Assembly (NCBI GenBank): GCA_024743015.1
Contig: JANSXJ010000086.1
Span: 1 to 11,896 of the forward strand
Direction of reading: 5' to 3'
Length of the DNA: 11,896 nucleotides
From: Hyphomonas sp.
Lineage (GTDB): Bacteria > Pseudomonadota > Alphaproteobacteria > Caulobacterales > Hyphomonadaceae
Shown here: piece after piece, positions 6,832 through 11,896 of the stretch
How positions within the stretch are numbered: the first letter of the stretch is position 1
How the letters are laid out: each line of letters begins with the position of its first letter
The notes under the pieces: model-generated
Told to the model about the DNA's origin: nothing
Seen by the model: only the letters and a program-made list of their open reading frames with translations
Databases searched by the model: none
Position numbers and translations under genes: made by a program

Positions 6832-7137
6832 CTAGAAACGCCCAGGGCGCATCACCTCGACTTCAGTCAAGGTGACGATGCCGATATGCGCGCCAAGCAG
6901 GTTGGCGATCTCGTCCATCGTATCGCGAACCTTGGCTTCGTCGCCGATTGAAACGATCGAAACCATGTCACCGCTCGCGGAAATGTCGGTATCGCGGCTC
7001 CAGCGTTTGCTGCCACCATAGCCCGCCATGGCCGGAAACACGGTGTAGCCTGTCATGCCCGCCGCTTCGAGAACGCGGCAAGCCCGCTTGTGGGCCATGC
7101 GTTCAATGATCAGCTCAATTCGAAGATATTTGGTCAT
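6832..7137 (-). CDS. PII-like protein, SbtB-type, partner of the SbtA transporter
   Basis: A 101-residue member of the PII superfamily. It begins with the beta strand YLRIELIIERMAHKRACRVLEAAG, has a shortened T-loop region around GYGGSKRWSRDTD (residues 39-51), continues with VSIVSIGDEAKV and closes with TEVEVMRPGRF, the usual PII-like C-terminal strand. It lacks the classical uridylylated tyrosine loop of GlnB/GlnK. In cyanobacteria SbtB binds adenine nucleotides, including cyclic AMP, and gates SbtA. Here the gene begins three bases after the sbtA stop codon, with AGGGG inside the sbtA tail, so translation is probably coupled and the same partnership is very likely. The only cysteine is Cys20, so the C-terminal disulfide R-loop of some cyanobacterial SbtB proteins is absent. 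The ligand is unknown. Confidence 0.85.
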   Translation of the reverse strand: MTKYLRIELIIERMAHKRACRVLEAAGMTGYTVFPAMAGYGGSKRWSRDTDISASGDMVSIVSIGDEAKVRDTMDEIANLLGAHIGIVTLTEVEVMRPGRF

Positions 7138-7140
7138 GGC

Positions 7141-8139
7141 TTACCCCTGTCCGTTAATCAGCAAGGCCAGATAGATGTAGATCGGGATGCCGATCGTCAC
7201 GTTGAACGGGAACGTCACCCCGAGCGATAGTGTAAGATAGATGGAGGGTTTGGCTTCCGGCAATGCCAGGCGCATCGCAGCTGGCACCGCGATATATGAG
7301 GCCGACGCCGTGAGGGTGATGAGCAGCGCCGCGTCTCCGGGTGGCATTCCCAAAAGGTAAGCGGCGCCAGCAGCAATCACCGCGGAGAGCAGCGGCATAT
7401 ACAGACCGAATCCGACAATGGCGGCGGTCAATTGCCTCCAGCCCTGCCGAAGACCGCGCCCCGCGGACAAACCCATATCCAACAGAAAGAGACACAGGAC
7501 GCCCTGGAACAAGCCGACAAAGAACGGTTGGATCGACGCGGTGCCTTCCTCGCCCGCAATCCAGCCAATGGCCAGCGCACCTACAAGAACAACGATTGAG
7601 GCGTTCAGGAAAACCTCCCGAATAAGCTCGCCCTGCTCGGATCCCGCAACCGGTTCGTCGCGCTTGCCCGCCCCTCTGGAGGCCAGGAACAGCGCCGTGA
7701 TGATGGCAGGCGTCTCCATCAAGGCCGCGACAGCGACCAGATGACCACCAGCGTCCAGTCCGGACAGCCGCACAGCTTCCGTTGCCGCCACAAAAGTCAC
7801 GATCGAAATTGAACCATAATGCGCCGCCGTTGCCGCCGCATTGGTCTGATCAAGCTTGGTGGTCAAACGCAGCAGAACGAAGGCTATGAGCGGGATCAGG
7901 AAGGACAAGACGACACCCGCGAGCAGGACCAACATCACATCCATCGTAAGCGGGTTCTTCGACATCTCGACCCCGCCTTTGAGGCCGATGGCCATCATGA
8001 GATAGATAGCGAGCCCTTTGGCAAATGCTTCCGGGACACTCATCTGTGATCGCAACAGCGCGGCAAACATACCCAATGCGAAAAACAGAATGATCGGCGA
8101 GAGAAGGGTCGAAATAGCGACGTCCAAGACAGCCCCCAT
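7141..8139 (-). CDS. sbtA: Sodium-dependent bicarbonate transporter, SbtA family
   Basis: A 332-residue inner-membrane protein with about ten hydrophobic segments in two halves, matching the SbtA (Sbt_1) family of sodium-bicarbonate symporters. Family landmarks are AAHYGSISIVTF at about 105-116, METPAI at 141-146, TASASYIAVPAAMR at 277-290 and TFPFNVTIGIP at 309-319. The first half and the second half around residue 165 are separated by a polar loop, GKRDEPVAGSEQGEL, consistent with an inverted-repeat fold. It is somewhat shorter than cyanobacterial SbtA (about 370 residues), mostly in this central loop. It sits between the carbonic anhydrase and PII-like genes in one leftward operon. No clear ribosome site precedes the ATG at 8139, which follows a 62-base gap with a hairpin, so its translation may be limited. 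Transport of bicarbonate is inferred from family and context. Confidence 0.9.
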   Translation of the reverse strand: MGAVLDVAISTLLSPIILFFALGMFAALLRSQMSVPEAFAKGLAIYLMMAIGLKGGVEMSKNPLTMDVMLVLLAGVVLSFLIPLIAFVLLRLTTKLDQTNAAATAAHYGSISIVTFVAATEAVRLSGLDAGGHLVAVAALMETPAIITALFLASRGAGKRDEPVAGSEQGELIREVFLNASIVVLVGALAIGWIAGEEGTASIQPFFVGLFQGVLCLFLLDMGLSAGRGLRQGWRQLTAAIVGFGLYMPLLSAVIAAGAAYLLGMPPGDAALLITLTASASYIAVPAAMRLALPEAKPSIYLTLSLGVTFPFNVTIGIPIYIYLALLINGQG

Positions 8140-8185
8140 TGCAGGTTTGAGTACAGGATCCAGCGTATTGCCGTCTCATATAGCC

Positions 8186-8200
8186 CGTGAGCGACTCACG
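8186..8200 (-). other. Hairpin just after the carbonic anhydrase stop codon
   Basis: CGTGAG at 8186-8191 and CTCACG at 8195-8200 form a perfect six-base stem around a three-base loop, one base after the stop codon of the carbonic anhydrase gene. There is no T-run on the downstream side, so it is unlikely to end transcription. It may protect the 3' end of the first gene's message or lower expression of the transporter relative to the enzyme. Confidence 0.5.
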
Positions 8201-8201
8201 C

Positions 8202-8819
8202 CTAGATCGGAACGAATTCCCCGGTCTTTTTGTCACGCCAGTGCAGCTGCCCTGTGCCAATCTCAAACCAGCACCCGTGCAGGATCAGATCTCCGGCGTC
8301 CACGGCGTCACGCACAAAAGGAAATGTCATCAGATTGTGGAGCGAGGTGACAATTCCAGCATGTTCCAAAGTCGTCTGAGGGTCGCTCGGATCTTCCGCA
8401 AGAACTTCATCTCGCGTCTCATCCAGCAGATGCACCCATGGCGCGATGAATGGACCGAGATCGTCGCGGGCCTTTGAGCTCAGCGAAGCTGCCACTCCTC
8501 CGCAGGAGCAATGCCCCATAATGACCACGTGCTTCACTTTCAGCACCGTGACGGCATATGCCAGCGCAGCGTCGACGCTGTGTGGGAGGCCGTCATCATT
8601 ATAGGGCGGCACCAAATTGGCGACATTTCGAATCACGAAGAGATCGCCTGGCTCAGCGTGAAAGATTTCGGCTGGCTCAACGCGCGAATCTGCACAACTA
8701 ATCACCATTACTTCCGGGTGCTGGCCTTCGCCTAATTCTTGATAGAGTCGCGCATGGTCCCGATAGTCCGTGTCTCTATAGGCACGATATCGATCGATCA
8801 GTTTTGGAATCGTATGCAT
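8202..8819 (-). CDS. Beta-class carbonic anhydrase
   Basis: A 205-residue beta-carbonic anhydrase, which interconverts CO2 and bicarbonate in the cytosol. The zinc site is complete: Cys42 and Asp44 in CADSRVEP, then His103 and Cys106 in GHCSCGG, with Arg46 forming the Asp-Arg dyad. The helix start HARLYQELGEGQHPEVMVISC is typical of the class, and the protein is of usual length with no signal peptide. GAGGGAG upstream of the ATG at 8819 supports the start. It is the first gene of a leftward operon with the SbtA-type transporter and the PII-like protein, so it probably equilibrates imported bicarbonate with CO2 or supplies bicarbonate to carboxylases. The gene is divergent from a TetR regulator whose putative operator lies 65-88 bases upstream. 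Asp44 is near Arg46 as in active enzymes, so activity is expected. Confidence 0.95.
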   Translation of the reverse strand: MHTIPKLIDRYRAYRDTDYRDHARLYQELGEGQHPEVMVISCADSRVEPAEIFHAEPGDLFVIRNVANLVPPYNDDGLPHSVDAALAYAVTVLKVKHVVIMGHCSCGGVAASLSSKARDDLGPFIAPWVHLLDETRDEVLAEDPSDPQTTLEHAGIVTSLHNLMTFPFVRDAVDAGDLILHGCWFEIGTGQLHWRDKKTGEFVPI

Positions 8820-8883
8820 TCAAATATCTCCCTCAAAACCCTCTTGAAACAGCGAAAAAAGCCATGCAAGAGGGAAAAGACAA

Positions 8884-8907
8884 ACGGATCGTTCCGTGTT
8901 AACGGAA
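8884..8907. promoter_or_regulatory. Candidate TetR operator with three phased half-sites
   Basis: Three half-sites lie head to tail: ACGGA at 8884-8888, TTCCGT at 8892-8897 and ACGGAA at 8902-8907. They make two overlapping dyads, ACGGA-N4-TCCGT and TTCCGT-N4-ACGGAA, with centres nine bases apart. Overlapping palindromes of this kind are typical of TetR-family operators. The site is in the 117-base gap between the carbonic anhydrase gene (leftward) and the TetR gene (rightward), 30 bases before the latter's ATG. The adjacent TetR protein is the natural candidate to bind it and repress both directions. Confidence 0.7.
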
Positions 8908-8936
8908 TCTGCAAGAACTAGGGTGACAGCGAACAG

Positions 8937-9524
8937 ATGACCGAGAAGAAACTCAAACGGAAGAAGAGCCAGCGCAGCAGCGAAGAATCGCGCGCTGCCA
9001 TCCTCCAAGCCACCCGTGAAGAAATGGCTGAAAGTGGCTGGCGGAAGTTCAGCGTCGATAAAGTCTCCCGGCGCGCGAAAGCCTCCAAACAGACCATCTA
9101 TCGCTGGTGGCCCGCGATCGGGAACATGTGCATGGAAGCGGCGTTTGAACTGATCCCGGATCGCTCAAAGCTCGGCCGCGACCCGTCTGAACGCATCGCG
9201 GCTCTGATCCAGCCGCTTGAAGACGCAACACGCATCGGGTCGGGTCACGCCGTATTGCGCGCAGCAATGATCGCTGCGAGCGATGACAAAGATGCTGGCG
9301 AGACCTGGCGAAACTGGATGAAAGAGAACATCCGTGCCCCGCTCCGCATGGTTCTGGCTGAGATCGCTGCGAAAAATGTCGTGCGCCGGGATTTTGATCT
9401 CGATGAAGCCGTCGACTTTCTCACCGGACAGCTCTGGTCGCGCGTGATGATCATGCGCGCGCCCTTGCCGGAAGGCTTCAGTGGCCGGCAAGCGAATGCT
9501 CTGCTGACAGCGCTCGCGCCCTAA
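8937..9524 (+). CDS. TetR-family transcriptional regulator
   Basis: A 195-residue TetR-type repressor. After a lysine-rich N-terminus (residues 3-11), the helix-turn-helix domain covers about 15-66, with AILQATREEMAESGW and then FSVDKVSRRAKASKQTIYRWW, the family's classic recognition-helix phrase. Residues 80-190 form the helical ligand and dimer domain. It contains no recognised ligand motif. The start at 8937 follows AGGGTGA with a spacing of about 11 bases. It is transcribed divergently from the carbonic anhydrase-sbtA-PII operon, and a palindromic operator lies between them. The simplest model is autorepression with control of that operon. The downstream oxidoreductase-like gene starts about 100 bases later on the same strand and could also be a target. 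The inducer is unknown. Confidence 0.92.
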   Translation: MTEKKLKRKKSQRSSEESRAAILQATREEMAESGWRKFSVDKVSRRAKASKQTIYRWWPAIGNMCMEAAFELIPDRSKLGRDPSERIAALIQPLEDATRIGSGHAVLRAAMIAASDDKDAGETWRNWMKENIRAPLRMVLAEIAAKNVVRRDFDLDEAVDFLTGQLWSRVMIMRAPLPEGFSGRQANALLTALAP

Positions 9525-9626
9525 ACAACACAGCCGCACAAAATCTATCGCAGATCAACATTCCCCGCCTTGTGAGCAGGGGCGCAAACCGCTATCGCTG
9601 GCCCTCACCCTGGGAGCCGGTTGAGT

Positions 9627-10601
9627 ATGTCTGAAATCCGCATTGCAGTGATCGGCGCCAACCAGCTCGACATCGATCATCGCCACGCGCTGAATGCCAT
9701 GTCCGACTATGGCCGGATTGCGGTCTATGCGCTGGAAAATGATACGCTGGAGGGCGGGCGTGAAGCCCTGCAGCGCGCCGTCGACCTGGACGCTATTGAT
9801 GCCGCCATCGTTGCCGGTCGGCGCCAGAACGTCGCCGCCTGGATCAAGTTCGCTCTGGAAACCGGCTGGCCCGTCTATACACCCTATCCTGTACCCAACA
9901 CGATTGAGGACATGATCGAGATCCGCCGCGCTGAACAGCAGAACGCGCCCTCGATCCTGCAATTCGGATTGTCGGCGCGCTTGCACGACTCCGTCGCCGC
10001 GGCCCGGTCAAAAATCGATACCGGAGAGTATGGTCAGTTGCTGAGCATGCGCGCTGTTTGCGGCGTATCGGGGCTAGAGGCAGACGATAGCGTCCTCTTC
10101 GGACCGGGCGCTCAACTGGTTGATACCATGCAATTATTTGCAGGGCCTTTTCAAGACATTACCGGATTTGTCGACTTGGATCGTCAGGCTGAACCCGGCA
10201 GTGAGACCAACGTACTGGCAGCGCTCCGCACGCATTCCGGGGTCGTGGCGAACCTGCACGCTTCGGCGACTCAATGGCGTCCGACCTTCCGATTGGAACT
10301 CGGCTATGAGCGCGGCTATCTCTGGCTCGAGGGCCTGAACAATGAGGAATACGGGTTCGGCCGGGAAGTCCTGATCTATGCCCGCACAGACGGCGGCGAA
10401 AAGCAGCACGAAACCGTCGACCGTTTCGAGCACAATAATGGCGTGCAACTTGCTTTGGATCAGTTTCTGGCGCGCATCACCGATCGCGCGCTTCCCGCCC
10501 CAAGCACCAGCCAGGATGCCTTTGACACTTTGAACACGATCCAACGTATCCTTGCCGCTGATCCGATTTATGCTCCCATCCAGGAAAGACAGGTTTCATG
10601 A
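9627..10601 (+). CDS. Gfo/Idh/MocA-fold protein lacking catalytic signatures
   Basis: The 324-residue protein has the two-domain layout of the Gfo/Idh/MocA oxidoreductases: an N-terminal Rossmann half (1-115) and a C-terminal beta-sheet half (116-324, from LQFGLSARLH and IDTGEYGQLLSMRA). The family's three functional signatures are missing. The GxGxxG loop reads GANQLD at 10-15. The EKP motif that supplies the catalytic lysine reads PYP at 86-88. The DxxxH pair reads GPGAQ at 159-163. It may therefore bind a nucleotide weakly or be a non-catalytic sensor or partner. ATG at 9627 is preferred, with GGGAG ten bases upstream; a TTG at 9621 in the same frame is possible. The end overlaps the next gene's start by four bases (ATGA), so it is translationally coupled to a CysQ-type phosphatase. 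Confidence 0.85.
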   Translation: MSEIRIAVIGANQLDIDHRHALNAMSDYGRIAVYALENDTLEGGREALQRAVDLDAIDAAIVAGRRQNVAAWIKFALETGWPVYTPYPVPNTIEDMIEIRRAEQQNAPSILQFGLSARLHDSVAAARSKIDTGEYGQLLSMRAVCGVSGLEADDSVLFGPGAQLVDTMQLFAGPFQDITGFVDLDRQAEPGSETNVLAALRTHSGVVANLHASATQWRPTFRLELGYERGYLWLEGLNNEEYGFGREVLIYARTDGGEKQHETVDRFEHNNGVQLALDQFLARITDRALPAPSTSQDAFDTLNTIQRILAADPIYAPIQERQVS

Positions 10602-11401
10602 CACTAACAGGCGATATTCTGGCCCGCATTGCTCTCGATGCGGGGGCGCTCATCATGGATGTCTATGCGACGGACTTTAACGTTGATCGCAAGGATGACA
10701 GCTCACCGGTCACCGAAGCTGACGAGAAAGCGGAAGCCCTGATCCTGACCGCGCTGGCCGAGGCTGATCCGAGCTTGCCGATCATCGCAGAAGAATCGGT
10801 CGCAGCCGGAAACATCCCAGAGCATGGCAGCCGCTTCGCTTTGGTAGACCCGTTGGATGGGACAAAGGAATTTATCAACAAACGCGGCGAGTTCACCGTT
10901 AATATCGGGATCATTGAGAATGGCGTTCCGGTCATGGGGGTGGTTTACGCCCCGGCGTTGAACCGTCTCTTCGTCGCCGATAGCCGCTTTTCGGCCTGGC
11001 AGGCGAGCGCAGAACCCGGTGGCGCCGTCCCTACCCCTGAAAATCGAACACAGTTGCGCATTCGACCTGCGCCCGAAGGCGGCGTCACGGCCATCGCGTC
11101 GAAATCGCATCGCTCTGACGAAACCAATGCCTTCCTGGAAACACAAAAAGTGGGAGAGATTATCTCCGCAGGCTCTTCGCTGAAGTTCTGCCTGATCGCG
11201 GCTGGTGAGGCAGACCTTTATCCTCGCCATGGCCGCACCATGGAATGGGACACTGCAGCCGGCCACGCTGTTGCTGAAGCCGCAGGCGCCCGCGTCACCG
11301 AAACCGACGGCTCTCCCTTGTTGTATGGCAAGACCGCGCGCGGCTACGACAATCCTCACTTCATCGTCTGGGGCGATATCACGCCGCCGACAGCGGGCTG
11401 A
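10598..11401 (+). CDS. cysQ: 3'(2'),5'-bisphosphate nucleotidase, CysQ-like
   Basis: A 267-residue member of the inositol monophosphatase superfamily with CysQ features. CysQ removes the 3'-phosphate of 3'-phosphoadenosine 5'-phosphate (PAP), a by-product of sulfate assimilation and other sulfotransfer or carrier-protein reactions, and prevents its toxic build-up. Metal and catalytic residues are Glu65/Glu66 in IIAEES, DPLDGTKEF at 84-92 with Asp84 and Asp87, and WDTAAGHAVAEAAG at 217-230 with Asp218. The phrase DGTKEFINKRGEFTVNI is distinctive of CysQ rather than inositol monophosphatases. It begins inside the stop codon of the Gfo/Idh/MocA-fold gene, so the two proteins are made together. 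The sequence is complete and should be active. It could instead be a broader-specificity phosphatase of the same superfamily. Confidence 0.92.
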   Translation: MTLTGDILARIALDAGALIMDVYATDFNVDRKDDSSPVTEADEKAEALILTALAEADPSLPIIAEESVAAGNIPEHGSRFALVDPLDGTKEFINKRGEFTVNIGIIENGVPVMGVVYAPALNRLFVADSRFSAWQASAEPGGAVPTPENRTQLRIRPAPEGGVTAIASKSHRSDETNAFLETQKVGEIISAGSSLKFCLIAAGEADLYPRHGRTMEWDTAAGHAVAEAAGARVTETDGSPLLYGKTARGYDNPHFIVWGDITPPTAG

Positions 11402-11510
11402 CCCGCCAACCTGACAGAGAGTTCACGCGACCAAGGCTCGACAAGCGTAAGGATTTCTCGTGAATAGGCGCTGAAACGCTGCGGGGGCGCTGCGTTGAGA
11501 CCTTTTGAGA

Positions 11511-11896
11511 ATGACTCCAGTAAAATCCGTAACTCTTATAGCTGCCCTGAGCACAATGGCGGCTTGCGCAAGCGCGCCGCTGACCCTGAACGACAATCAG
11601 ATTGTTCCCGGCGAGCGAGTCGGCGATGTCGAAATTGGCATGCCGCTCGATCAGCTTCTTGCCCTAAAAGGGGTGCCGCGCCAGACCATCCCGATGCGCG
11701 GCTCTGCGGCCACCACATACGTGTTTGATGGCTTTACCGTCGGCGCACATGACGAAGTCTACTGGATCATCGTCCAGGATGCCCGCTTCCGCACCGCGGA
11801 GGGCATCACCAAGGGATCAGAGCAAATCACCGCGCGGGCTACGTTCGGCGTGCCCGATTGCGTGGTCTCCAAATCCGAAACCACGATCTATGACTA
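11511..11896 (+). CDS. Partial lipoprotein with two G-x10-G-x-P modules
   Basis: An open frame from the ATG at 11511 runs off the right edge, giving 128 residues. A lipoprotein signal is visible: a basic-hydrophobic start MTPVKSVTLIAALSTMAAC with Cys19 as the lipid-attachment residue. The mature part shows two similar modules, VGDVEIGMPLDQLLALKGVP at 37-56 and EGITKGSEQITARATFGVP at about 97-115, each with a glycine, ten residues, then G-x-P. This resembles the small repeats in BamE/SmpA-type outer-membrane lipoproteins, but no family is assigned. A weak ribosome site precedes the start. The 109-base gap from cysQ has no terminator, so co-transcription is possible. Confidence 0.75.
   Translation, partial: MTPVKSVTLIAALSTMAACASAPLTLNDNQIVPGERVGDVEIGMPLDQLLALKGVPRQTIPMRGSAATTYVFDGFTVGAHDEVYWIIVQDARFRTAEGITKGSEQITARATFGVPDCVVSKSETTIYD

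Noticed and set aside
8186..8200. Hairpin after the carbonic anhydrase gene as a terminator
   Set aside because: There is no T-rich tail downstream, and the operon arrangement favours read-through into sbtA.
9563..9582. CCCCGC/GCAGGGG hairpin as terminator of the TetR gene
   Set aside because: The stem has a bulge, and no T-run follows it on either strand.
11477..11494. Direct repeat CGCTGCG-N4-CGCTGCG upstream of the lipoprotein
   Set aside because: It is short and GC-biased, and chance is a sufficient explanation.

Overview
The window reads as chromosomal DNA of a GC-rich alphaproteobacterium. A Hyphomonadaceae/Caulobacterales-type marine heterotroph is my best guess, from the protein flavours (IorAB-type dehydrogenase, TIGR02466 oxygenase), tight gene packing and a GTCATCCCGG-type palindromic repeat. 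This is inference; no rRNA or marker gene is present to settle it. Almost every base is coding. There are no tRNAs, rRNAs, CRISPR arrays, transposases or phage genes. No stretch longer than about 225 bases lacks a gene.

Layout. (1) 1-217: the first 15 codons of a leftward gene, an upstream region with phased operator-like repeats, and a strong leftward terminator. (2) 217-1832: a CxxC carboxymuconolactone-decarboxylase/AhpD-like gene divergent from a LysR regulator. (3) 1833-2055: intergenic space holding an 85-base composite palindromic repeat. (4) 2056-4733: a leftward two-gene operon for a periplasmic molybdenum hydroxylase of the isoquinoline 1-oxidoreductase type. (5) 4890-6152: a TIGR02466-type putative 2OG-Fe(II) oxygenase abutting tail to tail with an exported protein of unknown function. 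(6) 6292-6825: family I inorganic pyrophosphatase. (7) 6832-8819: a leftward operon of beta-carbonic anhydrase, SbtA-type bicarbonate transporter and small PII-like protein. (8) 8937-9524: a divergent TetR regulator. (9) 9627-11401: a Gfo/Idh/MocA-fold protein that has lost its catalytic and nucleotide-binding signatures, translationally coupled to a CysQ-type PAP phosphatase. (10) 11511-end: the N-terminal part of a lipoprotein with two repeated modules.

How the genes fit together. The most coherent system is the inorganic-carbon module. Carbonic anhydrase interconverts CO2 and bicarbonate, SbtA would import bicarbonate with sodium, and the PII-like protein directly downstream probably gates SbtA, as SbtB does in cyanobacteria. 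A TetR regulator is transcribed away from it across a 117-base gap that holds three phased half-sites of an ACGGA/TCCGT operator, so TetR control of bicarbonate supply in a non-cyanobacterial organism is a testable prediction. The second notable item is the apparently non-catalytic Gfo/Idh/MocA paralogue, whose reading frame overlaps cysQ by four bases. The remaining genes look like ordinary accessory metabolism.
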